64,000 nucleotides of DNA, taken from contig CM042142.1 of NCBI GenBank assembly GCA_023376005.1, positions 52,242,005-52,306,004 of the forward strand, read 5' to 3'. The position numbers and the translations under genes were made by a program. Shown here piece by piece: positions 28,951-41,500 of the stretch. Each line of letters begins with the position of its first letter. Position 1 is the first letter of the stretch. The notes beneath the pieces are model-generated. The model was not told the DNA's origin, did not search any database, and was given only the letters and a program-made list of their open reading frames with translations. This DNA is from Doryteuthis pealeii (lineage: Eukaryota; Mollusca; Cephalopoda; Myopsida; Loliginidae).

Positions 28951-29755
28951 CATTCGGTAACAATTACACCCCAAAAATATAAAATAAACGCGATTCCCTA
29001 ACCTCCAGGACAGGATAACAACAAGACGATTCAGAGCCCGTTTATTATTTTAGTTAGAAATATTTGAGTAGATATTACAGTATTGTTTTTTCCATTTCAT
29101 CATCACATATTTCCATTTTGGTCGAATACTCTACGATCGTTAAAGCAGCTAGCGAAAAAGTAATACACAATTATTTCCGGTAAGACTTGAACGCGCACCC
29201 ATGTCCTTGGTGTTTTGTCTTTTCAACCAATTTAGTCACGGTCACATTGCTCACTTCTTACATTAGATTTTATGCGACAGAATATCTTTACTGCTTTAGT
29301 AATACAGTGGTTCATTGACTTACGAGTACTCCTTCACGAGTTTTCCGAGTTACACGAGCTCGAAGGCGGAGGCTGAGTGTCTTAGTGTTCTGGATATGAT
29401 GTTATGATCTTCTTATAGACATTCATGTCTTTTAGTCATTTCTTTGTAGATCGCGGATCCCAAATGGTAAAGGTAAATGTCCCATACTTTTACCCAAGCG
29501 TATTTCAACCATTTTGCAGTAAACCAAACGAATACTACAAACCAACAATCCTCTGAGGACGACCAGAGATATGGTTGGAAAGCTTAGGGAAAAAAAAGTC
29601 TGGATATTTTCTTTACCATGTGGATCCCGATCTAAGAAAAACTAGAAGACTTGAACGTCTAAAACTGAAGGTCATAAAGAAGAAATATTCAGTGGTCTTT
29701 AACAATATCTGCCTAAATAATTAACTTGCTGCCAAAATGCACAATATATATCGTA
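28951..29755. other. Unassigned sequence with weak tRNA-like head
   Basis: The minus strand of 29175-29250 has GCGTTCAAGTCTTACCGG, a box-B-like stretch; counterpart near 54930-55000. The rest is unassigned. Confidence 0.35.
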
Positions 29756-30022
29756 GTCGTCGTCATGGATGGAGGTCCTAAAGTCGGTATCAGCCAGACA
29801 GCAAGGGAGTCTATCCCCATTTTCTTCTCAAGCGCTAGACCTAAGGAGATTGTTTTTTGTGCCTGAGGTGGAGCGCCACCACACTACCATCAGCTCCTTA
29901 CTTTACCGCACAGATACCAGTGCTACTAATATCGCTGAGATATCGAGGGCCGGTATCGAACCGGTATCGAGCTTGAAGTTCCCAGTTGGACACTCTACCG
30001 ACTGAGCTTAAAGCCCGGCCCT
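29756..30022 (-). repeat. SINE-E (block A, noisy)
   Basis: Counterpart of 55503-55756; the extra bases (e.g. CCACCACACTACC) are likely sequencing errors. Confidence 0.7.
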
Positions 30023-30584
30023 TTAGCATGCTAGTCTCACAGACCATCAGTTAGTGCTGAAAAACGAGGTTCGATCTTGGCTGGATGTCCCACCACCCAT
30101 ACTAGTGAACTTGTGTCACAACTTAACCTGTAGGCGTAATTATTTTTCTTTTTACTTAAGATCTCATCAAGGTCATTTTTTAGGAAGAGCCCCCCCACTA
30201 CGCACGAATGCACGGCCAAGAGGAGTACTAAAAATTAGTTGGTTTCCGTCGGCAATGAACCTGACCCTGCCCTTTAGACGAGAGGGCAGTGCTGTTCGAG
30301 TTTACGGTCCCACCCCTTGAAGGCGAAGCTATTTACTGTATCAGCAGGAAGTGGACTTCCCACCCCTTCTTATACTCTTATGTATATTTAAATCTGAAGT
30401 TGTGGCACGCACGAACGATTTGATAGTTAGTTACGTAGGTATCTACTTATAAAAAAAGCCTATTATAATATATTAATGTCCACGGTCCCGCTCAATATGA
30501 TACTATCATTAATAATATAGTATAGTCATAGATAGTCTTTATATGTGTCCATGATGTAAGTTTTGAAATAAACCCTCTATGAAA
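30023..30584. other. Unassigned sequence
   Basis: 30024-30080 resembles a tRNA head with box B GAGGTTCGATCTTGG (plus). Otherwise nothing recognised. Confidence 0.35.
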
Positions 30585-31185
30585 TGCGCCTGTCGGCTGG
30601 GGCGTTAGAATGCACCGACTACACCTCTGCAAGGGGTAAGACTCTCCCCCAATGGGGCCACCTGTTGGCCGGGGTGGCGACCCGTGATGCTTAAGGATAG
30701 AGCCCAGGTGGCTGAGCAGTCCATGATTTGCAATTCCCACTTTAGGATTTTTTGGGCTAGACGGGCGGTCGGAACCCCTCCGATCAATCGGCTGGTCACG
30801 TCAAGCCCTAGCATCTATATGATTGCCCCCAACCCTATTGCCCTTATGACAAACACCAATCCTTCCTATCATATGGGTACTAGAAGGCGGTGGCTGTCGG
30901 TCTACATGTCCTGGGAATGACGTTAAACTTTATCTGATGGTGAGGTTCAATTTCTGGAGGTTTGGGTAATGTGGAGCACCCTTCATCACCATTCTCCCTG
31001 GTCCACCCTCCCAGATGGTAGTACCTGTTAGGGCCCAATCTATGGTTAAATAGAAAAACATGAGTTTATAAACAAAATTTGTATTAAAGCATTAAGAATG
31101 AATTTATTTTCACAACTTTGTCAGCATTAAATGACCCACCGAGGTTGATATGCCGTAAAACAAACCAAACCAAACCAAACCTCTA
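30585..31185 (+). repeat. Rep-A, full length with (AAACC)n tail (block A)
   Basis: GCGCCTGTCGGCTGGGGCGT to ACAAACCAAACCAAACC. Counterpart 56303-56910. Confidence 0.75.
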
Positions 31186-31224
31186 TGAAGAAGAAAATTC
31201 TTTTGATATACTCTAACTTGAATG

Positions 31225-31226
31225 AG

Positions 31227-31280
<54 letters not shown>
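31225..31280. repeat. (AT)n microsatellite (block A)
   Basis: Counterpart 56955-57004. Confidence 0.95.
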
Positions 31281-31282
<2 letters not shown>

Positions 31283-31289
31283 CGGTTTA

Positions 31290-31985
31290 AGATGGTCACG
31301 ATGTTACTAAAATCATCATTATCATCATCATGTCACGCTATTAGCATATATATCCATGACAATCTCTCCAAACGTCCCTATCACTCATTGTTCTCGGGAG
31401 GTCCTCTGCACAGCATCCAGAATCCGCACAGAGCTAGTCAATTTACGTCTTTGCTGGCCGGCCTACACTGGCGTGCCCATATGCTGGCTTCCACAGGAGG
31501 ACGTCACTTATGAGTTCGTCCTTGCTTCTCCAGCAGTGTCCTGTGTGTCTTGTCCGTCTTACTCGGATAGTTTGGGTGATATGGGGCAGGGGACCGTACA
31601 GCTGTTTTCTCGTGGGATGTTGCTTCCACGTTTTGTTTAGGATTGCGTGCAGAATTCTTGTGCAGTTCCCATCTGCTTTATTCTATAGGCTTTTCGTTAG
31701 GGTCCAACTGGTGCAGCCGTACAGTAGTACTGACACGACAACGGTTTGGAAGTATTGTCTCTTTAACTTGTCTGTGAGATCGGATTTCCATATGACTGAT
31801 AATCTATTAATAGCGAACCATGCCTTTCCTATGCGTGCATTAACATCGCTTTCTGTGGATGAGATATTACTGCCTAGGTTCTTGAATTGTTCTATCGAAT
31901 CTAGGAGTTTGCCATCGAGAGTGGAGATATTTACTTGTTTTTAAAAGGCATGAACTCAGTTTTATCAGAGTTTACGCATAGGCCG
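31290..31985 (-). pseudogene. RTE-like reverse transcriptase fragment (block A copy)
   Basis: Antisense counterpart of 57020-57725. The plus-strand frames here (31356-31640, 31510-31944) are shadows. The minus strand begins with the VNSDKTEF region near 31975 and ends with a TGATGATGA tail near 31320. Confidence 0.7.
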
Positions 31986-32177
31986 CTCACTAAACATCAG
32001 CCCCACTAAACACCAGCCCACTAAACATCAGTCCCACATCAGACTAAAAAACAGATTCCAGCCCTCTCCAAGTAGAACAGAATAACGATAAATTATACCA
32101 CTAATATTTCTATTATATTATTATTATTATTATATTATTATTATTATTATTATTATTTTATTATTATTATATTATTA

Positions 32178-32816
32178 CTAGCAAATATATGCACCCTCCG
32201 GGTGCAAAGTATTAAGTTTTGATATAATAAAATATCATATTAAATTAGAAAGGCTAATGAAACTGACTAAGAATGCAGATAAAAAGATCTGCAACAGAGG
32301 GTATAATCGAAAAATAGAAACAACTTTGAACTAACTATTCCATCATTTCCCATTACTCCCCCTCTTTCATTGGTAAATTTTCCTAATTTAACTATTTAGT
32401 TAAAATAGGAAGTAAAGGATAATATTACATTTATTTCTTCTTCTAAATAAAATTTCTTTAAGATTATCCACGAGATTTTTTTTATATTTCTTAAATAAAA
32501 CCAAACAATTAGAAATCAATAATACCAACACATATTTATTAAAATAAAAATTTTAAATATCAATATGCAAATTAACCTTCTCGTTCAAACTGTAAACCGC
32601 TATTTTGTTATGTATAAATACAATTGCATGTTATTAGTACATAGATATGGTCAACAGTATTAATAATGTAAAACAATTTTTATTAATAACTGAAGGTTTA
32701 AGAGAATGAAATCAATGGAGAATTTGACGTAAATAATAAAGGGAATTGTGACTTGACAGTAGTAATATAGTTTCGGTTACAGACAGGAAAAACACACAAT
32801 CTCCATTATAATAAGA
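32178..32816 (-). mobile_element. HEL1 Helitron in (TTA)n (block A)
   Basis: Counterpart of 57877-58515 with scattered indels; CTAG at 32178-32181 and TC at 32816-32815 (minus). Confidence 0.75.
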
Positions 32817-33343
32817 TTATTTATTATTATTATTATTAACACGTCACCCTCCCCTTTCAAATGAGAGCAGCTACGTTACAAAAGTTCTTAACAGAAATCT
32901 TTCATCGTCTGTCTTATTATTAATTATAGGTTATTGTATTTGCGTCCCTATTGGCAACCCCCTAAATGAGACTTGGCCAATTAGAGAAAACAGTTATGAG
33001 GTGTGGCTACAGCTGTACTCTGAAACATGAACTGAAAAAAAAAAGGGTGCCATTAGCGACAGGTATTTATGAATAATCAAAATGATGATCGAAAAAAAAA
33101 AAAAAAAATGGCAGCTGCCTCCAAATGCCACGCTCAATAAAGAGCTAAAATACAATCCCATTTTTTTGCAGACCCCAAACTTGATTTATCTGCTTGTGAA
33201 CGTTACATAGGAAAGCATGAGAAAATTTATCTCCCTCGTCTTAAGATTGAGCCTAATTAAAAGCTTATGATTTTATTTCAGTAGTAGTGGTACAGTGATA
33301 TGGTGGGTAGTACTAACCTAGTAATATAATATATCTTACCAAA
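32817..33343. other. Unassigned sequence (block A, noisy)
   Basis: Counterpart 58516-59003. No feature recognised. Confidence 0.4.
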
Positions 33344-33625
33344 CCCCTCCGCACGAGCAGGATGCAGACACAAGGTCAATTTCTTAAGCGGAGACTTAAC
33401 AGTTTGAATTAGAGCTTTTCCTTCTCCTAGACCGGTGCCCAACCAAGGTTAAAGAGCCCATCTGCCCTACTATTACCAATAGCTGGAGGGAGAGTAGGAT
33501 ATCATACCTTTCCACAAGTATTAGCGCTAAGGAAACATGCAATTACACGTCCAGGACTCTTTGAACTCGGGGCAACCAAGTCCATCTTCCCACTGACTTA
33601 ACCATTACACCACGCGCTTCCTAGT
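33344..33625 (-). repeat. SINE-B, minus member of head-to-head pair (block A)
   Basis: Noisy counterpart of 59004-59300. Confidence 0.7.
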
Positions 33626-33635
33626 AATATAGTGA

Positions 33636-33930
33636 TGAGCCGTGGTTAGGTTAGACAGTCGTTAGGAAATGGAACCCGTCGATCCAAGTTCAATCCTACG
33701 ACGCATACTGGTTTACATATCACATAGCCGCTAATAACCTTCGGGAACAAAGTATGCATACAAATACTTCCCTTCCAGCTATGGTTAATAGTAGGCAGAC
33801 TGAACTCTTATAACCTTGGCAAGTAACCAGTCTAGGAAAGGACAATTCTGAGTTCAAACCCTGTTAAACTCCCCTTAAATGATATGAACTTGTAACACAT
33901 CCTGCCTTTCATGCGGAGGCGTCAGGTAAC
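33636..33930 (+). repeat. SINE-B, plus member of head-to-head pair (block A)
   Basis: Noisy counterpart of 59312-59598. Confidence 0.7.
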
Positions 33931-34033
33931 ATTACATAAGAATACGTGTGATAGTACGTAGTAGTCGTTATAGAGTAGTTGCACCAGTAGTATACTCATG
34001 GTGGTTGTGAGTAGTAGGCTAGTAAGGTAAGTG

Positions 34034-34290
34034 AAAGTCGTCGGGCGGACCTACAAGTCCGGTCTCAAGCCACTGCACGACGGGAGTCTATCCCCTTTTC
34101 ACTTGCGCTTAGTACAGAGGAGATTTGCATCTTAGCGTCTGAAGGTGGTACGACAACCACTACCATCCAGCCCCCCTTACTTATACCGCACAGCAGTCCC
34201 TGTTGCTACTCATACCCAGCTGATTGGCGAGGCGGGTATCGAACTAGAACCTTGCGTAGTTTCTAGCCGAACGCTCGTATCGACTTGAAG
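34034..34290 (-). repeat. SINE-E (block A, noisy)
   Basis: Counterpart of 59697-59942 with many single-base insertions. Confidence 0.65.
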
Positions 34291-34810
34291 CAAACCCCGG
34301 TAGTATTAGTGAGACGTTTCAATCGTCGCACACCAATTTGCATGCCAGCAGACAGACTCTCTCGAAAAAAATACTTTAACGGTGACACTCGCTGATGACA
34401 CCAGAGGACAGGAGACCCCCCAAAACTACAGTAACGCAGGTTCAAAGACCTTAAGTAATTACAACGCTGAAGAAATGCCACCTTCACAACCCATTCAAGC
34501 CTTGAAGATCATTGGCCCCAGCAGACAGGGTGCCGCACAGCGAGCTGAAGCGGCTTGATATTTGAGAATTAAACAAGCTTGCCCAGAGAATGGTGGACAA
34601 TCTATCGTCGTCACCATGACACCCACCAAAAGAACGATACACACGATCGTATTGCAAATTTCACCACTATGCCAGATGTGTAGTGGATCCGACACATACT
34701 CCTGCCACATTCCAGAATTGGACTAATTAGCCACCAGAGGGTTCCACACAACATTAGTAAAGAATGGATGACGTTCAATCGTCGTCTACGACGGATTCTA
34801 AAATTAAAGA
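34291..34810 (+). pseudogene. LINE 3' end with zinc-finger tail (block A, noisy)
   Basis: Counterpart of 59943-60355. Indels destroy the frame here; the clean block C copy should be used. Confidence 0.5.
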
Positions 34811-34899
34811 AAAGAAACGAACTAGTATTAGCAGAAGGTATGTAGTAGTAAGATGCACGAAGTAGTTCATTCCAATATTATTATCAGTAGTGGTTTGTA

Positions 34900-35480
34900 A
34901 TGTCGGCTGGTTAGATCTTTTATGGTAATAAAAATAAACCCAACAAGGTAGGGCCATGCATAAGACGTTTTGTTTTATTCATTCTGAATAAAATATTCAA
35001 ATCATCTTTTTAAAACTCAATTTTTTAACCATAGATTTTAAACTCATTTTTCCTATTTAACTGATTACTATAACTGTACGGGCCAGAGTGGATTCATGGG
35101 AAGTTAATGGCGTATGAAGGGTTACTCCGCATTTTCATAGACTCCCAAAATTCGGAACTTCACCACGAATACAGTTTAAATCATACTCAGATTCTAAGCA
35201 CCCTCACCATCGCCTTCTAGCGCATATATGATAAAAAGGATAGGGTTTGCCATGAATGCAATAGGCGCTGGTGCAAATCATATAGGTGCTAGGGCTTGAG
35301 AAGTGATTCAGCCGACTGATGAGAGGAGGCCTTCCGACCGACGCTATCTCGACTAATAACGGCCAACAGTTGAGTTATTGCATGTATCGTGCTGCTCACC
35401 CACCAGGTGTTCCCATTGGGGAGTGTTAACCCCTCCTGCAGAGGTGCAGTCGGTGTATATCTACAGAAGCAAGTAGATTG
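34900..35480 (-). repeat. Rep-A (block A, noisy)
   Basis: Counterpart of 60450-60995. Confidence 0.55.
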
Positions 35481-35750
35481 CACACACAAGATCGTCATCC
35501 TGCAAGGATTGAAACTCACTATTCTGAATGGATTTGCGAGACTAACTTCTAACCATACATCACGATGGGCACGATTTAAAAGTCTTGAAACGAGGATATA
35601 TATTTAACCCAAACCGTTCGCCACGGGTAGGATGTGACCACGACGGCGCAATATTGCGTCATCCAGTAAGGAAAAATCGAACCCGCTATACTGAAATGGA
35701 ACTGGACACCTAGTTTACCTAACCATTACACCCACGATGGAGCGCCTAAA
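35481..35750 (-). repeat. Two tandem SINE-G copies (block A, noisy)
   Basis: Counterpart of 60996-61265. Confidence 0.5.
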
Positions 35751-36699
35751 TTTGGGGCCAATGGTTACTTGTGTGGAGATTTGTGAGTTTGACTATGTTT
35801 ACTTCTAGAGAGCTACTGCGAAATATTCGAATCCAAGTAAAAAGAATTTATAAATCTTGACTTTAATTCCCTCTCACCTCTATTTTTTCTTTCTCTTTTC
35901 CTATTTTCATCCATGTTCGATTTGAAAACATATTAGCGTTACGTCTCCGCGCGCTCTGTGCTCCTCTATCTTTGCTTACTCATCTTCTTTCCTATTATAT
36001 TATTCTGTGATGTAGCATGTCACCTTTGTCCTCTCCTTTCTTTTTTTCATAATAAAAAAACGGAAGATCCATTACGTTAACGTGACATCATAAAATAAAG
36101 AATTCGGCGCATAAAGCACACACCAAATTAATATTGCATTACAATTTCTGCATTTCATCGTTGCGCGATTGGCCGTCTCATTTTTAACCAAAGGCGTTTG
36201 CAACGATGATAACGGGGTTCGTACTTTTAAGAAACACGGAGTATGATTATTCATGATATGTTAAAAGTTCATTTTCGTATATATAAATCAAAGTGACCTT
36301 GACTGTTCCTGGTTAAAGTGACAACTCTGGGCCTATCAACATGGAACACCTCCTCCCCCCGACTAAGGACTTTTTGTGAAGACAACCAACGGAGTCTGTA
36401 GCTTTATTAAAGTGAAGGTGAAGCAACAAAATAACATAACATAAATAAATCTTAAAAAAAAAGAAAACAAAAGTACATCTATACAGACAAAGAAAAACAA
36501 AGAGTAGACAGATAAACATTAACATGTAAAAAAAAAAACGTATAAACCAGAAATATTGAAGCCGACACTCACAGATTTGGAATGGTGCCAAGCTGATACG
36601 TCATGTCAAAGATGTAAATAAAAGAGAAAAAAAAAAAAAAGAAAAAAATTATAAACCGACAATCTTATTATTAAACAATCCCAGATACTAACCGTCCTG
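35751..36699. other. Unassigned sequence (block A, noisy)
   Basis: Counterpart 61266-62171; A-rich runs, no gene recognised. Confidence 0.35.
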
Positions 36700-37480
36700 T
36701 CGCTGGTCAGAAGTAATTCACAGGACAGCCAACCTCATGCAGAGGCGGTAAAAATCTCACCCCACAATGGGGCCATCGTGAATAGCAACCCGTTATGTTT
36801 AAGACGGAATCCTGGTGGCTAGCGGTTCATGGACCTTTGCAACATACCACTTATGGCATTACTTAGGCTACGACGAGCAATCGGAGAGGCCTTCTACCCG
36901 ATCAATCGGCGCTGCGTTCACGTCAAGCCCTAGCACCTAATAGGATTGTCCCAACCCTATTGCTCTGCTATGGCAACCCACCCAAACCCTTTTTATCATA
37001 TGTGCTAGAAGCAACTGAGGTCTTGGTGTCCTGGATATTACGGTAAACGCTTATATTGGTTGGAAGTTCCAATTGGATGAATGTAGAGTACCCCTCCCTT
37101 CCATTACTCCTCAGGTCCACTCTGACAAAAAACAAAAAAGTCCCCCGTTCCCTACCAGGCTGATTAACAGAAGATTAAAGAACTAGTTTGCTAACCATTA
37201 CACCACGTTTATTTTATTATTTCTTTTGTTTGTGTTCTTCTCTACCCAGGACTTCACCAGTAGCCGCTTCTGGTATTAAATATTTCTTCGCAGTGTTAGT
37301 ATCTATTAGCATCGGTCCCATCTATGTGTTAAATAGATAAAAAAATTAGTAGGCATAGAATTCAAACCAATCTCGTGTCTTTAGATTGGAAAACAACCAA
37401 TCTTTCGCTTACAATCAATTGTGGATTTTATATGCTTAAAACCCAACCAACAAACCAACCAACCAACGAACCGATTTTTT
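36700..37480 (+). repeat. Rep-A with nested insertion (block A, noisy)
   Basis: Counterpart of 62172-62925. The tail ends ACCAACCAACCAAC-like near 37465. Confidence 0.55.
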
Positions 37481-37527
37481 TAAAATTGATGTTTAGCAAG
37501 CATTCAAGAGTTGTCAGTCAGATATGG

Positions 37528-37670
37528 TACTAGAACGACTGAGGTATATTACATTCTTAAGTTAGAATTCTTCAATGCGTATTTCTAGGTATATTTTAAT
37601 TTTTAAAATTTTCGAATATAAATCAAATCTTCATAATTTTTGCATAAAAAAACAAGAACCAGGCGATATT

Positions 37671-37704
<34 letters not shown>

Positions 37705-39235
37705 ATATATATATAAAGTCGTCGGGGCGCCTAAGTCCGGAATCAGCCAATCAGCGAGAAGAGTTTCTATACTTCCTTTTCACTATAGCGCTTAGACAAG
37801 GAGATTGTTTTTTTTTGGCATCTGAAATGGAGCGCCTACACCTACCATCAGCTCCTACTTTACCGCACAGATCCCTGTGCTACTCATACGCTGAGTGGCG
37901 GAAGGACGGAACCGAAACTAGAAACCAGTGGTTTCTAGCCGAACCGCATCTACCGACTGAGCTAACCCGCCCTACTTTGTCGTTATCTTTATTATTATAG
38001 ATCACCCGCGAAATATATTACATACATGCATACATAAACAACTGTCTTTATATACGTACTAGAATCGGCTACCCAAGATCGCCTAGGTAGAAGGAGTGGG
38101 CTATAGGTAAAAAAAAAGACGGATGTATTGATTTGCGATCTCTAACTTTTGGGAATTTCACGACACCTATGCTGGCACATCTTCTAAAGATAAATTTCAA
38201 TCCTATTTTCTACTGAGTGTATTTTAATTCTTCGCCCAATATATTCATAATTTTGCACAAGAAGCAAGAAACCGGTGAATTTAATGGTATAAATATTTAT
38301 TTTGGGTTTAATTGGTTTATTTTCGTACTTTCATCCGGACATAATACATACATTACATACATACATACATACATTACATACACAACCCAACTGCCCTTTT
38401 ATATGTACTAGCAGGTGCTACCCCGGTGTCGCCTGGATAGAGGTGGCAAAAAATTTAATCTCGCAGATTATTACGATTGCGAGGAGAATCTTCGCACGGA
38501 TTGCCCCCATTAGAATCTCTACGTAAAAAATGACCTTTGCGTTGATCCGGCCTGGGGTCGGCGCCAGACAAACAAAGTGCCCGAGACACACCGAAAAGAA
38601 AAATTAATGTCTTCATTTTAAAAATTAACATGCAAAAAAAAAACAACAAAAATCCTGCTGTTACTATTTAGAATATTTTTTTTTAATTATTCCTCAAAAA
38701 TACATGAATCAACTTCTCTCATTAGTTTTGCCTCAAAAGAGCAAACGGTCTACGTGATAGATAAACGTGATATATAATATTTACTTCTGCGTCTTATCTG
38801 TTTTATTTTCGTAGTTGTCAGGCCGCGACAAGCACAAACCTCTTCTTATAACATACATAACATATTATTACATACATACACACCACAGCTGCCCCTTTAT
38901 CGTATGTAATAGCAAGCCGGCCTTACCCAGCGTTGCCCCCATAGTAAGTGGGGGACTATATTAAAAAGTTTTTGGTCCCTACCACTTCAATGTGATCTTA
39001 TGTTTTACACTCACGAACAACAAATCTAATGCCTTTTCCCTTCTTTACTATTCAAATCCTAATTTTTAATTATCTTTCCGATATAATAAAATCTTCATTA
39101 TTTTTGCACAAAAAGCAAGCTCTGGTAATAGTGAATATGTATATATATTACATTGTTTTAATTGTTTTATTTTCTGAAGCGTTTCCTCCGGACATACACA
39201 CATACATACACACAAACTGCCATTATATATAACCA
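37528..39235 (-). mobile_element. Head-to-tail HEL2 Helitron array, at least four units (block A)
   Basis: CTAG-type 3' ends followed by the CGGCTACCC hairpin occur at about 37530, 38059, 38407 and (decayed) 38908. Each preceding unit ends CTGCCCTTTATATATGTA, the 5' end in minus orientation. Unit 1 contains (AT)n and a SINE-E (37713-37975). Noisy, but units 1-3 are confirmed by block C. Confidence 0.7.
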
Positions 39236-39389
39236 CCTACTATATACTATATATCATATTATATATAGAGAAGAAGGAGAGAGAGAAAGAGATAAGAGAG
39301 AGATAGATAGATATTAGTATTCAATTGCCGCTTACTTTGCTCGGAGTGGCATTAGTATATTAGTATTATATAATATATACTATTATATA

Positions 39390-39425
<36 letters not shown>

Positions 39426-39500
39426 CGAGAAGAGAGAGAGCAGCAGACGAGGAAGAGAAGAAGAAGAGAGAGAAGAGAGCGAGAGAGACCTTGCATAAAC
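39236..39500. repeat. (AT)n and (AG)n microsatellites, noisy
   Basis: Irregular AG-rich runs at 39265-39315 and 39408-39485 with interruptions that look like read errors. Confidence 0.6.
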
Positions 39501-40350
39501 GTTACTATATGCCATAGAAGCATTTGAATAAAAATTAGAAAACAAAAACTTGTTTTTAAAGTAATCGCAACTGACCGTCATATTTGAGAATTACTTTGCG
39601 CTGAACAAGCTTAACGCAATTATTTAAAGCATCTGGCATAAAAACAATCTACTAGTAAACACACGAAGACACCAACATGACAGACCACAACACAAGGCAC
39701 ACTGCAGCGACACAACAAGAGAGAATCTAAAACGACGATTCTGATTCACACCTAAGGTGTTAAAGAAAACATCTTTTATTCATCCGGGCTTTTCTATTTT
39801 CTCTTCCGTCGCCATCTTATTCTACTTCCTTACTCTTCTTCGTGCCAATATTTACAACCAAATTGTTGAATAAATAGCCACAAACTCTTGGATAGCGTCT
39901 GTCTGACCTTCAAGGAGACAGACATAATGAATATTTGCGAATGTACATCCACAGCGTTGAAAAGCAATTTGTTGAACGCTTGATGTATAACTCTCCACGC
40001 TTCGCGGCTAAATACACGTATACCAATCCCCCCACGCCCCGTATCACCTTCCATCATATCCCCACCTACTATGTTGCCCTAGCCCTCTGTCATCCTCACG
40101 GGGCGATGTCAGACCACCGCCGCAATTAGATTGACTTCGCACAGCATCGACTGCCATATCACTTCTGCACTCTCATACGTACAAGTCTACCTATATGATC
40201 GCCAAACTAGGCATTTCCATTAACAACATTTAGCACGCAGGATCACGATCGACGTCCAACAACAACACACCAAAAAAACAAGAAAAAAAAAAGAAAGACC
40301 TTTTTCAAGTTTAGCGCGTAAAGACGCCAGAAAGAATTTAATAGTCAAGC
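39501..40350. other. Unassigned sequence, no second copy
   Basis: Nothing recognised. Quality is probably low. Confidence 0.3.
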
Positions 40351-40640
40351 AACATGAATTGCCGGATTAACTCTTTCGCTATCGCGCGCGAGACTAACCC
40401 GCCGTCAGAAACGGACATCAAAAGATCGAAGAAACGCTCACCATCTTTGGCGGGAGGAAAGTCGAAAACCTTTGACGTTCACGGCTTCACTCACCTCATC
40501 CAATCAAAAAGCGTCCATTCGGGGAGTCGGGCGATTGGGGTGTGGTGGCTGTTGCGACGGATATCCTTCAAACTTTACGACAGACTAATCCGTAAAGCCC
40601 CACGATTTCATAGCCACAAAAATTAAACGATGAACACGGG
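40350..40640 (+). other. GC- and CpG-richer island with CCAAT-like boxes
   Basis: About 280 bases with clearly more CpG (CGCGCGCGAGAC, AGTCGGGCGATTGGGG) than the surroundings, with CCAATC near 40499 and ATTGG near 40533. A 90-codon frame (40354-40626) lies in it and has no recognised family. It could be a promoter and first exon, or simply an older insertion. The single noisy copy limits trust. Confidence 0.3.
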
Positions 40641-41400
40641 TGGGGTGTCTTCGTATTGGCGCTACACGGTTTATGCGTTTTTCGAAATTTCACTGTTGAC
40701 TGAGTTTCAAATCCTGGACTATATTTTTTTTAGGTTTGGAAAGGTATGAATATATCTCTTTGCCCTCCAGCTATGGAACAATTAGAACGGCTTGACTGTA
40801 TATTAGCATACGTACGGTAAACCAGTCTCATATACATCGTCCTTCATCCTCACGACTATCAAACACCCTACCCACTCGTAATATACTATTATCTCACCAG
40901 TGAATGGGCCTACACAATGTGAGCCATATACCTTCACCGACACATCCCTACTCCATCTAAGCAACGTTTCAAGAATCAGCTGCACAACTCCTACAACATC
41001 AATGAAAAACACCTTCCCAAGAACTTATTTAAAGAGAAATTCTTTAAATGTAAATTTTAAAAAAAAAAGTTTACTGGACTCTTTTAAGCATTAAATTACA
41101 CACTACACACACACACACACACACCACATGCACGCACACACACACATTGCACACATGCACACACACACCCACAATACATACGCACACCACACATATAATA
41201 ACTACTATATATGGTGAGCGGTTGAATATAATTATTACCATCGTGGAAAATTTAGTACGACGAACGTGTTCAAATCCTGGATGAGCTGTTGCATTCACCA
41301 CAAATAACTTTTCGAAACAACGGTATGAACTCCAACTATTCTCCTTCCAGCTATGAATAAATAGCAGACAGACATGGCATCGCACTCCACATCTAGTTAG
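40641..41400 (+). repeat. SINE-B fragments and (AC)n before the gap
   Basis: 40695-40850 and 41205-41390 each contain SINE-B pieces (TTTCAAATCCTGG or GTTCAAATCCTGG and CTCCAGCTATG). (AC)n at 41098-41190. Noisy. Confidence 0.5.
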
Positions 41401-41500
41401 NNNNNNNNNNNNNNNNNNNNNNNNNNNNNNNNNNNNNNNNNNNNNNNNNNNNNNNNNNNNNNNNNNNNNNNNNNNNNNNNNNNNNNNNNNNNNNNNNNNN
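41401..41500. other. 100-base assembly gap
   Basis: Exactly 100 N, a scaffold-join placeholder of fixed length, not a measured gap. Confidence 0.99.

Larger units (their letters stand above)
22561..41400 (+). other. Block A: first forward copy of the repeated locus
   Basis: From 22561 to about 38609 this matches 48413-64000 in order and orientation. Up to about 28.5 kb the two differ by SNPs and a few indels, as between haplotypes. Beyond that A has many single-base insertions, typical of unpolished long reads, and is about 460 bases longer over the shared span. 38610-41400 has no second copy in the window. Confidence 0.85.

Noticed and set aside
31356..31944. Plus-strand frames of 94 and 144 codons
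   Set aside because: Antisense shadow of the RTE-like reverse transcriptase fragment on the minus strand; block C shows the same at 57026-57503.
37575..38000. 141-codon frame
   Set aside because: Crosses an (AT)n run and an antisense SINE-E in noisy sequence; the clean copy in block C is not open.
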